A stretch of DNA of 20,463 nucleotides from JBFKPQ01 sp041628225 (GTDB taxonomy: Bacteria; Actinomycetota; Acidimicrobiia; Spongiisociales; JAENVV01). This document shows, in pieces, positions 6,352 to 13,538 of this stretch. The notes beneath the pieces are model-generated. The model searched no databases and was not told where the DNA came from. It saw only the letters and a program-made list of their open reading frames with translations. Within the stretch, counting starts at the first letter, position 1, and each line of letters begins with the position of its first letter. The stretch spans positions 1-20,463 of the forward strand of contig JBFKPQ010000031.1 in assembly GCA_041628225.1 (NCBI GenBank), read 5' to 3'. A program made the position numbers and the translations under genes.

Positions 6352-6974
6352 GCCTGCCGCGCCTGGTAATAGCTGAGGATCTGCAGCTCGGTTGCCAGAT
6401 CGACGTGGCGGCACTCCACGCCTTCCGGAGTCTGGAGCACCGCTGGGGCGAAGTTCAGGATCGATGTGATGCCGGCCGCGATCAACACGTCGGCTACCTC
6501 CTGGGCAGCTCCAGCCGGAGTGGTGATGATCGCCATGGCGATCTTCTTTCGGCGGACGTCGGCGGGCAGCTCGTCGAACGACTGCACCACGTGTTGGTCT
6601 ACGACCGTGCCGACCTTCTTGGGGTCCGCGTCATAGATCCCAGCGATCGAGAACCCGGCGGCACCGAAACCGCCGTAGTTGGCCAGGGCAGAACCGAGGT
6701 TGCCGACGCCCACGATGACGACCGGCCACGCCTCCACGAGGCCGAGCTCACGTTTGATCTGCAAACACAGGTGGAGCCGGTCGTACCCGACGCCCCGGAC
6801 GCCGTGCGAGCCGAGGTACGAGAGGTCCTTGCGTACCTTCGCCGGATTGAGATTGGCGAGTTGGGCCAACGTCTCCGACGACACGGTGGTCTCGGCATCG
6901 GCCATGCTCTGCAGACACTGCAGGTAGAGCGGAAGGCGCGCCACCGTCGCCTTGGGGATAGTGACGTGATTCAC
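6348..6974 (-). CDS. rex: Redox-sensing transcriptional repressor Rex
   Basis: The 208-residue protein has the full Rex layout. An N-terminal winged helix (about 6-65) begins TIPKATVARLPLYLQ and contains NPAKVRKDLSYLGSHGVRGVGY. A Rossmann fold follows with GVGNLG (89-94) for NAD(H). Rex binds operators when NADH/NAD+ is low and releases when NADH rises, controlling respiratory genes in Gram-positive bacteria. Upstream in-frame codons extend the frame to 7058, but I chose the GTG at 6974. The family's conserved sequence starts four residues later, and a -10 box TAACGT lies 7 bases before this GTG, which suggests a leaderless transcript. It is convergent with the cytochrome b module and divergent from the reductase gene. 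No canonical Rex operator is visible in any intergenic gap here, so its local targets are unproven. Confidence 0.94.
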   Translation of the reverse strand: MNHVTIPKATVARLPLYLQCLQSMADAETTVSSETLAQLANLNPAKVRKDLSYLGSHGVRGVGYDRLHLCLQIKRELGLVEAWPVVIVGVGNLGSALANYGGFGAAGFSIAGIYDADPKKVGTVVDQHVVQSFDELPADVRRKKIAMAIITTPAGAAQEVADVLIAAGITSILNFAPAVLQTPEGVECRHVDLATELQILSYYQARQA

Positions 6975-6981
6975 GAGCGGC

Positions 6982-7011
6982 ACGTTAGTGCGGTAGAGAA
7001 GAAAGCTGGAA
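6982..7011 (-). promoter_or_regulatory. Candidate rex promoter, TTCCAG-N18-TAACGT
   Basis: On the minus strand TTCCAG (7011-7006) is followed after 18 bases by TAACGT (6987-6982), and the chosen GTG start begins 7 bases later at 6974. This spacing predicts a leaderless mRNA, and no Shine-Dalgarno sequence is present. The -35 box overlaps the left arm of the palindrome at 7009-7022. Confidence 0.5.
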
Positions 7012-7022
7012 TCGTCCGATTC
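7009..7022. promoter_or_regulatory. Palindrome GAATCG-TC-CGATTC between divergent rex and reductase genes
   Basis: GAATCG (7009-7014) and CGATTC (7017-7022) are perfect inverted repeats separated by TC. They overlap the -35 boxes of both divergent promoters. A related sequence GAATCTGCCGATTG (11154-11167, 11 of 14 bases the same) lies just before the histidine kinase gene, and CGTCCGATTCA (7013-7023) recurs exactly at 12851-12861 before nuoE. This could be an operator or a shared -35 context. It does not match the Rex consensus. Confidence 0.45.
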
Positions 7023-7049
7023 ACGACATGTGACGGCCCCCGGTAGCCT
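7020..7049 (+). promoter_or_regulatory. Candidate leaderless promoter of the reductase gene, TTCACG-N18-TAGCCT
   Basis: TTCACG (7020-7025) and TAGCCT (7044-7049) are 18 bases apart. The ATG at 7057 starts 7 bases after the -10 box, the spacing expected for a leaderless transcript. No Shine-Dalgarno sequence precedes this ATG, which supports the call. Confidence 0.5.
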
Positions 7050-7056
7050 GACGGCC

Positions 7057-8307
7057 ATGCAGGATCGAGTCGATGTCGTCGTCGTCGGAGGAGGGCCCGC
7101 CGGGTCGTCGGCGGCCTACTGGGCAGCTCGCGCCGGGCACTCCGTCGTGCTCGTCGAAAAAGCCGAATACCCGCGCGAGAAGACCTGCGGCGATGGTCTC
7201 ACCCCCCGCTCGATCTACGAGCTGGAGTTGATGGGATTCGATTTCGGCGTCGCCGAGTTCCATCGGATCAACGGGCTGCGATCGTACGCCGGCGACACGC
7301 TCCACCTCGAGATGGAGTGGCCGCAGCACTCGAAGTACCCGGACTGGGGCGGCGTCATCCGCCGCATGGATCTCGACGCCCAGACGGCGCGCCTCGCCGA
7401 GAAAGAGGGTGCGGTCGTTCGCCAGAAGACGACGGCCGTCCCGCACTTCGTCGAGGGACGACTGGCGGGCGTGGAGTTGCAGTCCGGTGACGAGACCGAG
7501 ACGCTCGAAGCCCGCATCGTCGTGGTGGCTGACGGGTCGACCTCTAGATTCGGCCGGGCGCTCGGCACCCAGCGCAACAAGGACTTCCCGCTCGGGCTGG
7601 CGGCACGCGGCTACTTCGCCAGCCCGATGTCGACCGACGGCTTCATGGAGAGCCAGCTGGACATCCGCGACGCCAACGGCAAGTCGATGCCCGGTTACGG
7701 ATGGGTGTTCCCGCTGGGAGACGGCACCGTGAACGTGGGAGTCGGGCTGTTGTCGACGTTCCGTCATTGGAAGGCCGTCAACACCACCAACATGATGGCC
7801 GACTATGTGCGCGCCGCTCCGAAACACTGGGAGCTGTCGGCCGAGGGTCAGCTGACCGATCCGAAGGGCGGCAAGCTGCTGATGTCCTTCTCGAAGGGCC
7901 CGCGGCACGGCCCCAACTGGGTCGTGGTCGGCGATGCCATGGGAGCCATCAACCCGTGGAACGGTGAAGGCATCGCGTATGGCTACGAGACCGGGCGGAT
8001 CGCGGCACGGCACATCCACGCCGCACTCGCCGCCGACGACTTGAGCCTGCTGGCTCGCTACACCACGGAACTCGATGACACGTTTGGTGACTACTACCGG
8101 ATGGCCCGGGTGTTCGTGAAAGCGATCGGCTACCCGTGGGTGATGCGCTCGCTGGCTCATACCGGGCTCCATTCCAAGCCGCTCATGGAGTGGGTGCTCA
8201 AGGTCATGGCCAATCTGCTCGAGGAAGAGGACAAGTCGATCGGCGACCGCGCGTACGACCTGCTCGAGGGAATGGTCAAACGAGCCCCGGCCGCCCTGTC
8301 CGACTGA
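7057..8307 (+). CDS. FAD-dependent geranylgeranyl reductase family protein, possible menaquinone reductase
   Basis: The 416-residue protein opens with VDVVVVGGGPAGSSAAYWAARAG, an FAD-binding Rossmann motif (GGGPAG at 11-16). It has the family's KTCGDGLTPRS segment soon after, and the second FAD motif GDAMGAINPWNGEGIAYG near residue 300. These features define the geranylgeranyl reductase family, which reduces double bonds of isoprenoid chains; MenJ of Mycobacterium hydrogenates one isoprene unit of menaquinone. Position between rex and nuo favours a quinone side-chain role, but other isoprenoid substrates are possible. I chose ATG 7057 because a TANNNT box sits 7 bases upstream and the Rossmann motif begins a few residues in; an in-frame GTG at 7030 is an alternative. 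Confidence 0.85.
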   Translation: MQDRVDVVVVGGGPAGSSAAYWAARAGHSVVLVEKAEYPREKTCGDGLTPRSIYELELMGFDFGVAEFHRINGLRSYAGDTLHLEMEWPQHSKYPDWGGVIRRMDLDAQTARLAEKEGAVVRQKTTAVPHFVEGRLAGVELQSGDETETLEARIVVVADGSTSRFGRALGTQRNKDFPLGLAARGYFASPMSTDGFMESQLDIRDANGKSMPGYGWVFPLGDGTVNVGVGLLSTFRHWKAVNTTNMMADYVRAAPKHWELSAEGQLTDPKGGKLLMSFSKGPRHGPNWVVVGDAMGAINPWNGEGIAYGYETGRIAARHIHAALAADDLSLLARYTTELDDTFGDYYRMARVFVKAIGYPWVMRSLAHTGLHSKPLMEWVLKVMANLLEEEDKSIGDRAYDLLEGMVKRAPAALSD

Positions 8308-8317
8308 ACGCTCCGTT

Positions 8318-8347
8318 TTGTCGGTCGCTGTCTAGGCTTTCTAAGCT
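8318..8347 (+). promoter_or_regulatory. Candidate nuoA promoter, TTGTCG-N18-TAAGCT
   Basis: In the 61-base gap before nuoA, TTGTCG (8318-8323) and TAAGCT (8342-8347) are 18 bases apart. A second TANNNT box, TAGGCT, lies at 8333-8338. A strong GAAGGAGGA ribosome binding site follows at 8357-8365, so this gene is not leaderless. Confidence 0.5.
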
Positions 8348-8356
8348 GCCGAGCGA

Positions 8357-8365
8357 GAAGGAGGA
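8357..8365 (+). promoter_or_regulatory. Strong ribosome binding site of nuoA, deciding a GTG start
   Basis: GAAGGAGGA is followed after 3 bases by the GTG at 8369, with AAGGAGG in good register with 16S rRNA. It fixes the start of nuoA as GTG, the first codon of VDLPAYLPIA (initiator read as Met). Confidence 0.65.
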
Positions 8366-8368
8366 CTG

Positions 8369-8788
8369 GTGGATCTTCCGGCGTACCTGCCGATCGCGAT
8401 CATGTTCTTGCTGGCGACGGGCTTCGTCGTCGTCTCGCTCAGCCTCGCCTACCTCGCTTCTCCCAAGAAGCCCACGCCGGAAAAGCTCGCGCCGTACGAA
8501 TGCGGCATCGTGCCGGAGACCGAGGCCATCCAACGCTTTCCGGTCCAGTTCTATCTCATCGCCATGCTGTTCGTGATCTTCGACGTGGAGATCGTGTTCT
8601 TGTTCGCCTGGGCGGTCATCTTCCCGGAACTGGGCTGGTTCGGTATCGGCGAGGTCGGCATCTTCACCGCGCTGGTCGTGGTCACCCTGGCCTACGTGTG
8701 GGGGAGGGGTGCCCTGGACTGGAATCTCCCGCTGCGGACCCGCCGTATCCAGTCGGACTTCACGCCCGATGTCGGTGAGGCGGCCTGA
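8369..8788 (+). CDS. nuoA: NADH-quinone oxidoreductase subunit A
   Basis: This 139-residue subunit of the complex I membrane arm has three helices (about 9-29, 59-82 and 95-113). The loop between helices 1 and 2 has the family motif PYECG (42-46), and helix 2 carries FDVEIVFLFAWA with acidic D72 and E74. This loop lines the quinone access path next to NuoD, NuoB and NuoH. The GTG start is fixed by a strong ribosome binding site. Its TGA shares one base with the nuoB ATG. It is the first gene of the nuo cluster. Confidence 0.96.
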   Translation: MDLPAYLPIAIMFLLATGFVVVSLSLAYLASPKKPTPEKLAPYECGIVPETEAIQRFPVQFYLIAMLFVIFDVEIVFLFAWAVIFPELGWFGIGEVGIFTALVVVTLAYVWGRGALDWNLPLRTRRIQSDFTPDVGEAA

Positions 8789-9261
8789 TGGTCACGACGG
8801 CCGCCCCTCCGGGCTTCCTGCTCACCAACATCAACAAGATCGCCCGCTGGGCACGTACCCGGTCCATGTTTCCCGCCACGTTCGGCTTGGCGTGCTGCGC
8901 CATCGAGATGATGGCCAGCGGCACCGCGCACTACGACCTGGCGCGTTTCGGCATGGAGGTGTTCCGCGCCTCACCCCGGCAGGCCGACCTCATGATCGTC
9001 GCCGGCCGTGTCTCGCAGAAGATGGCGCCGGTGCTGCGCCAGGTCTACGACCAGATGCCCGAACCCAAATGGGTCATCTCGATGGGTGCTTGCGCATCGT
9101 CGGGTGGCATGTTCAACAACTACGCCCTGGTACAAGGGGTCGACCAGGTCGTTCCGGTCGACATCTACGTGCCCGGTTGCCCACCCGGCCCACAGTCGCT
9201 CATGCACGGCATCTTGACGTTGCATGACAAGATCATGTCGGGAGAGCTCGCCCGTGACTGA
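8788..9261 (+). CDS. nuoB: NADH-quinone oxidoreductase subunit B (N2 cluster)
   Basis: This 157-residue peripheral subunit binds the terminal [4Fe-4S] cluster N2, which hands electrons to quinone. The ligands are visible: tandem C36-C37 in LACCAIEMM, C102 in GACASSGG, and C131 in VPGCPPGPQ. The length and motif spacing are normal for the family. It overlaps nuoA by one base and nuoC by eight, consistent with coupled translation. Confidence 0.97.
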   Translation: MVTTAAPPGFLLTNINKIARWARTRSMFPATFGLACCAIEMMASGTAHYDLARFGMEVFRASPRQADLMIVAGRVSQKMAPVLRQVYDQMPEPKWVISMGACASSGGMFNNYALVQGVDQVVPVDIYVPGCPPGPQSLMHGILTLHDKIMSGELARD

Positions 9262-9784
9262 CGAAACCGCCGAAGTCGCCGCCGGGCCGGTGGTCGAGCG
9301 TCCGCTTCCGAAGTCGGAGCTGCTCGCCGCACTCATCGAGCCGTTTGCCGACGCCGAGTGGGAGCTGTCCAATGGGCAGGACGTGGTCGTGCTGCCCAAG
9401 GACCAGCTGGCCGAGTTCGGCGCGGCCGCCCAGGCGGCCGGATTCGAGATGTGTGTCGACGTGACGGCCGTCGACTACCTCGGCAAGCGCAAGATTCGCT
9501 TTGAGGTCGTCGTCAATCTGCTGTCCATCTCGCAGGGCGTCCGCATTCGAGTTCGGTGTCCGGTACCGGCCGACGACCCGGTGGTTCCTTCGCTCGTGCC
9601 CGCCTATCCGGGCGCCAACTTCTTCGAGCGCGAGGTCTACGACATGTTCGGCATCGGCTTCGACGGACATCCCGACCTGACCCGCATCCTCATGCCGGAC
9701 GACTGGGAAGGTCACCCGCTCCGCAAAGACTACGGAGTCGGTGCGGTGCCCGTGCAGTTCAAAGAGGCGAACCAGGTGATCTGA
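9254..9784 (+). CDS. nuoC: NADH-quinone oxidoreductase subunit C
   Basis: This 176-residue peripheral subunit (30-kDa type) is separate from NuoD, unlike the E. coli NuoCD fusion. The signature runs from about residue 121 to 160: ANFFEREVYDMFGI, then DLTRILMPDDWEGHPLRKDY. I chose the GTG at 9254, which overlaps the end of nuoB by 8 bases and has GGGAGAG upstream. An in-frame ATG at 9224 would add ten residues encoded within nuoB and looks less likely. The N-terminal 20 residues are poorly conserved in character. The stop shares one base with the nuoD ATG. Confidence 0.95.
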   Translation: MTDETAEVAAGPVVERPLPKSELLAALIEPFADAEWELSNGQDVVVLPKDQLAEFGAAAQAAGFEMCVDVTAVDYLGKRKIRFEVVVNLLSISQGVRIRVRCPVPADDPVVPSLVPAYPGANFFEREVYDMFGIGFDGHPDLTRILMPDDWEGHPLRKDYGVGAVPVQFKEANQVI

Positions 9785-11133
9785 TGGCTACCACCGATCG
9801 ACGCACCGAAGACATCTGGGTGTCCGGCACCGAGGAACCCGACTGGGTGGCGCACGCCACCGACGAGGGCGACCAGCGGATGCGGTCGGCCGAGACCGCA
9901 GAGCGACTCCGCGAGCAGCTCGGGACCCGAATCGTGGACGACGTCCTGTACGAGACGGACGTGCCTGAAGACGAGCGGATGATCATCAACATGGGTCCGC
10001 AACATCCGTCGACCCACGGCGTGCTGCGGCTGCAGGTCGAACTCGAAGGCGAGATCGTGCGGCGCGTGAAGCCGGTGATCGGCTACTTGCACACCGGGAT
10101 GGAGAAGACGGCGGAGACCCTGACCTACCTCCAGGGTCCCACGAACGTGACCCGCATGGACTATCTCGCACCGTTCCATAACGAGTTGTGCTTTTCGCTG
10201 GCTGTCGAGCAGCTCCTCGGGATCGATCTGCCCCCGCGGGCCGTAGCCATCCGGGTGCTCATGACCGAGCTGAACCGAATCTCGTCACACCTCGTGGCGC
10301 TCGCCACCAACGGGATGGACGTCGGGGCGCTGTCCATGATGCTGTATGGCTTCCGCGAACGCGAGCAGCTCTTGGCGTTCTTCGAGAAGGTCACCGGCCT
10401 GCGCATGAACCACAACTACATCCGCCCGGGCGGCGTGGCCGCCGACCTGCCCGACGGATGGGAAGACGACGTCGACGAGATCCTCGAGACGTTGCCAGGA
10501 CGACTCGCCGAGTACGACGATCTCCTCCGGGCCAACCCGATCTGGTTGCGCAGGACACGCGATGTGGGCGTCATTACCGCCGAGGAATGTCTCGCCTACT
10601 CGATCACCGGTCCGGCATTGCGGTCGACCGGGCTTGCCCACGATCTCCGCAAGTCCGCTCCGTATTCGGGCATCGACCGCTACGACTTCGACGTCGCCGT
10701 CGGCGAGCGGGGCGACAGCTACGACCGCTACCGGGTCAAGGTGCGCGAGATCGAGCAGTCCCTGCGCATCGTGCGCCAGGTCGCCGACGCCATGCCGGCG
10801 GGCGACTACAAGACCGACGACCGCAAGGTCACCCCACCGCCTCGCAAGCGGATCGACGAGTCGATGGAGGCGCTCATCCACCACTTCAAGATCTACACGG
10901 AGGGCTTCAAGGTGCCCGAAGGAGAGGTATACGTGGCCGTCGAATCGCCGAGAGGCGAACTCGGCTGTTACCTCGTGTCGGACGGCGGAGCGAAGCCGCT
11001 TCGGATGCATACGCGCGCACCGTCGTTCGCCAACCTGCAGGCCATTCCGATCATGCTCGCCGACTCGTTGGTGGCCGACACGATCGCCGCGCTGGCCAGC
11101 CTCGATCCGGTCATGGGCGATGTCGACCGCTGA
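9784..11133 (+). CDS. nuoD: NADH-quinone oxidoreductase subunit D
   Basis: This 449-residue subunit (49-kDa type) forms the quinone-reducing site with NuoB. The family core starts near residue 66 with MIINMGPQHPSTHGVLR. H78, in the HP-X2-HG motif, and Y127, in RMDYL, align with the quinone-head ligands His59 and Tyr108 of the bovine subunit. GYLHTGMEK (100-108) is also conserved. About 65 residues precede the core, a moderately long acidic N-terminal extension of unknown role. I chose the ATG at 9784, which overlaps the nuoC stop by one base; the open frame extends further upstream, but only inside nuoC. A histidine kinase gene follows instead of the usual nuoE. Confidence 0.96.
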   Translation: MATTDRRTEDIWVSGTEEPDWVAHATDEGDQRMRSAETAERLREQLGTRIVDDVLYETDVPEDERMIINMGPQHPSTHGVLRLQVELEGEIVRRVKPVIGYLHTGMEKTAETLTYLQGPTNVTRMDYLAPFHNELCFSLAVEQLLGIDLPPRAVAIRVLMTELNRISSHLVALATNGMDVGALSMMLYGFREREQLLAFFEKVTGLRMNHNYIRPGGVAADLPDGWEDDVDEILETLPGRLAEYDDLLRANPIWLRRTRDVGVITAEECLAYSITGPALRSTGLAHDLRKSAPYSGIDRYDFDVAVGERGDSYDRYRVKVREIEQSLRIVRQVADAMPAGDYKTDDRKVTPPPRKRIDESMEALIHHFKIYTEGFKVPEGEVYVAVESPRGELGCYLVSDGGAKPLRMHTRAPSFANLQAIPIMLADSLVADTIAALASLDPVMGDVDR

Positions 11134-11152
11134 AAACCTTTATGGTCAGCGG
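11127..11152 (+). repeat. Inverted repeat at the end of nuoD
   Basis: CCGCTGA (11127-11133, ending on the nuoD stop) pairs perfectly with TCAGCGG (11146-11152) across a 12-base loop. There is no T-run after it, so it is not a standard terminator. It could attenuate transcription between nuoD and the kinase, or be an operator or chance. Confidence 0.35.
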
Positions 11153-11153
11153 C

Positions 11154-11167
11154 GAATCTGCCGATTG
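11154..11167. promoter_or_regulatory. Second copy of the rex-region palindrome, before the kinase gene
   Basis: GAATCTGCCGATTG matches the perfect palindrome GAATCGTCCGATTC at 7009-7022 at 11 of 14 positions. It keeps the GAATC and CCGATT halves with the same spacing. It ends 7 bases before the ATG of the histidine kinase. Confidence 0.35.
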
Positions 11168-11174
11168 AAGGATC

Positions 11175-12845
11175 ATGTCCGACGGAGTCAGGAACGCCGG
11201 CGCCGCTGCTGACCGAGTTCAGCGGCATATCATCATCACCTTGTGGTGGTTGGCTCTGCTGGCGGCTCCAGCCGTTCTGGCCATCTCTTATCAGGCTTCC
11301 GGCGTCACACGAGGTGTCGTCCTGGCCCCGATGGGCATGGTCCTCGTCGCCAGCTATCTCCTGATGCGCCGTCACTACCGGGCTGATATCGCGCTGCTGA
11401 CCACGGGTGTGATCACGGGCGTGTCGCACGTGTTCTTCGGTTCACACGACATCGAGATGACGTCGGGCGTGATCGTGGTGGTGGCGGGAGCGCTCGCCAC
11501 GATGTTCGTGCCCTCGTTTCGCCGTTCGATCACCGTCACCTACGGCCTGTTCACGTGCGTGCTGGCTTGGGGGTGGGGCGACACCGCGGCCGAGTCGCTG
11601 CTGTTGATGCTCACCATGACGGGGTCGTTCGCTCTCGGAGCCTTCTCGCTGTACCACGTCGCCACCACGATGCAGTCGACCAGCCGTGCCTTGCAGCAAT
11701 CCGGCAAAGCGATCGACGAGGTTCCCGTGGCGGTGTTCGAGGAGGATTTCTCAGAGCTCCAGCGGGCCTTCCGCCAACTGCGGGCGGCCGGCGTCGTCGA
11801 TCTCGGCGCGTACCTCGAAGCTCAGCCTGACCAGGCCCTTCGTCTCATGCGCCTGATCACGGTCGTCTCGGTCAACCGCGCCGCCGAGGATCTGTTCCAG
11901 GTGCCCACCGATTCGCTGCTCGGCCCCTTGCGTGTCGACGACGAACACAGCCGGAACCTCGAGGCCTACGTGGCTGAGCTGACCGCACTGTGGGACGGCC
12001 GGGTGCTGGAGGGGTCCCAGAATTTCGACCTGCGGATCGGTGGTGAAAAGCGGACGGTGGCGGTCAAGGTCTTGTCCGACGGCTTGCGGTCCGGAGAGTC
12101 CACCTCCTATGTGGCCATCACGGACGTCACGGAATTGATCGCGGCGCGCGATGCCCTGTCCAAGCTCAACCGGGCCAAGGACGAGTTCATCGCCAGCATC
12201 AGCCACGAGCTGCGAACACCGCTGACGGCAGTGTTGGGATTCGCGAGCGAGTTGCGAGGGGCGGCCGCGGACGTCGATTCGGCCGAACGGGAGACGTGGC
12301 TGTCGTGCATCGTCGAACAGAGCCGCGAGATGGCCTACATCGTGGAGGATCTCTTGGTCGAAGCCCGCGCGGACATCGGAGCCGTCGCCATCTCTCCGGT
12401 CGTGTCCGATATCGGGTCACTCGTCGCCGGCACACTCCAGGACCTCTCGGTGCAGCTCCCGGTCGAGGCACCTGACGATCCCGTGTACTGCGATGTGGAT
12501 CCGGTCCGCTTCCGCCAGATCGTGCGCAACCTGGTCACCAACGCACAGCGCTACGGCGGCCCGAACCGCTGGGTCACGCTCGACATCGACGGCGAGACGG
12601 TGCACGTCGAGGTCCACGACGATGGTCCTGGTGTGCCCGACGACATGGCGGAGCGTATCTTCGAGACGTTCGTGTCCGCTCATGCGCCGCGCGCCGCCAC
12701 GGCATCCGTGGGGCTCGGCTTGTCCGTCTCTCGTTACCTGGCGCGCCGGATGGGCGGCGATCTGGTGTATCGATCCGGCGACGAATCGAGCGTGTTCACC
12801 CTGACGTTGCCGCGTGTCGAGGCGAGCGTGCCGTCGGCGGTCTGA
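11175..12845 (+). CDS. Membrane-bound PAS sensor histidine kinase inside the nuo cluster
   Basis: The 556-residue protein has an N-terminal block of about six hydrophobic helices (roughly 19-165), then a PAS-like region (about 180-325, with VPVAVFEEDFSELQ and VVSVNRAAEDLF). A HisKA domain follows with the phosphate-accepting H344 in SISHELRTPL, and a HATPase domain with N box (N452, N456), DDGPGVPDD (482-490) and GLGLSVSRYLARRMGGDL. All catalytic motifs look intact. It should sense a membrane or cytoplasmic signal and phosphorylate a response regulator, but none is encoded in this window. AAGG lies a few bases before the ATG at 11175. The gene separates nuoD from nuoE by about 1.7 kb, on the same strand, so its function may concern respiratory state; that is inferred from position only. 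Confidence 0.92.
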   Translation: MSDGVRNAGAAADRVQRHIIITLWWLALLAAPAVLAISYQASGVTRGVVLAPMGMVLVASYLLMRRHYRADIALLTTGVITGVSHVFFGSHDIEMTSGVIVVVAGALATMFVPSFRRSITVTYGLFTCVLAWGWGDTAAESLLLMLTMTGSFALGAFSLYHVATTMQSTSRALQQSGKAIDEVPVAVFEEDFSELQRAFRQLRAAGVVDLGAYLEAQPDQALRLMRLITVVSVNRAAEDLFQVPTDSLLGPLRVDDEHSRNLEAYVAELTALWDGRVLEGSQNFDLRIGGEKRTVAVKVLSDGLRSGESTSYVAITDVTELIAARDALSKLNRAKDEFIASISHELRTPLTAVLGFASELRGAAADVDSAERETWLSCIVEQSREMAYIVEDLLVEARADIGAVAISPVVSDIGSLVAGTLQDLSVQLPVEAPDDPVYCDVDPVRFRQIVRNLVTNAQRYGGPNRWVTLDIDGETVHVEVHDDGPGVPDDMAERIFETFVSAHAPRAATASVGLGLSVSRYLARRMGGDLVYRSGDESSVFTLTLPRVEASVPSAV

Positions 12846-12857
12846 TCGCCCGTCCGA

Positions 12858-12887
12858 TTCAGAAACTGCGTTCCGTTCTTGTAGTCT
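12858..12887 (+). promoter_or_regulatory. Candidate nuoE promoter, TTCAGA-N18-TAGTCT
   Basis: In the 51-base gap between the kinase gene and nuoE, TTCAGA (12858-12863) and TAGTCT (12882-12887) are 18 bases apart. The nuoE ATG at 12897 begins 9 bases after the -10 box, and there is no Shine-Dalgarno sequence, so the transcript is probably leaderless or nearly so. The flanking GATTCAGAAAC also occurs at 466-476, and CGTCCGATTCA at 7013-7023. Confidence 0.5.
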
Positions 12888-12896
12888 GCCGCACCG

Positions 12897-13538
12897 ATGA
12901 GCTGGTCGGCGGACACCCTCACCCGAGCGCGGGATATCATCGCTCGCTACCCCGAGCCGAGGTCCGCCGTCATGCCTCTGCTGTACATTGCCATGCGGGA
13001 GGAGGGGCACCTCACCGACGACGGCATGCGACAGGTGGGAGAGCTGGTTGGCCTCACGCCCGCCCAGGTTCGTTCGGTCGCCACGTTCTACGTGATGTAC
13101 AAGACCGAGCCGAAAGGCAAGTACCTCATTTCGATGTGCACGTCGATCTCGTGTTTTCTCATGGGCGCCGACGACGTGCTGCATGCCCTCGAGGAGGCGT
13201 CCGGTGTACCGGCCGGCGAATCCGACGGCGTGATCGCGGTGGAGCACGCCGAGTGCATCGGAGCGTGTGGTGGGGCACCGGCCTGTCTCGTCAATTACGA
13301 GCTCGTCGAAGGGCTGTCGGTCAGCAAGGCCGCCGAACTCGTGGAGTGGCTGCGCAACGCTCAACCGGATGCCATCAACACGGATGAGTTGCAGACGTTG
13401 TTCGGGGGTGACACTTCGTTCGACTGGGCGATCAAGGAGAACAACTCGGCGATCGGCCCGTATCCCGCTTTCCCTCCGTTCGGCACCGCCGAGCGCAACA
13501 CGGACGCGCTCGAACCGAATCGGAGCCGCCCCCTATGA
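12897..13538 (+). CDS. nuoE: NADH-quinone oxidoreductase subunit E (24-kDa type)
   Basis: This 213-residue subunit carries the [2Fe-2S] cluster N1a of the NADH-oxidising arm. Its four ligands are in the standard pattern: C81 and C86 (CTSISC) and C120 and C124 (ECIGACGGAP). The N-terminal helical domain (about 5-65) includes TPAQVRSVATFY. About 60 residues follow the thioredoxin-like core, a polar C-terminal tail longer than in E. coli NuoE. Its start codon is supported by a -10 box close upstream. The stop overlaps the nuoF ATG by 4 bases (ATGA). Confidence 0.96.
   Translation: MSWSADTLTRARDIIARYPEPRSAVMPLLYIAMREEGHLTDDGMRQVGELVGLTPAQVRSVATFYVMYKTEPKGKYLISMCTSISCFLMGADDVLHALEEASGVPAGESDGVIAVEHAECIGACGGAPACLVNYELVEGLSVSKAAELVEWLRNAQPDAINTDELQTLFGGDTSFDWAIKENNSAIGPYPAFPPFGTAERNTDALEPNRSRPL

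Noticed and set aside
6961..6975. CGTGA-T-TCACG inverted repeat at the rex start as a Rex operator
   Set aside because: Rex sites have GTGAA and TTCAC halves separated by six bases. Here the halves are one base apart and part of the repeat lies inside the coding start. Probably chance.
9556..9783. Extension of nuoD upstream of 9784
   Set aside because: This in-frame stretch lies inside nuoC and is Arg-rich shadow sequence. The ATG at 9784, overlapping the nuoC stop by one base, fits the operon's pattern of TGATG junctions.
11440..11452. TTCACA and, at about 14278, TGTGAA as Rex half-sites
   Set aside because: Both are isolated half-sites inside coding sequence (kinase and nuoF) with no partner half at the right distance.
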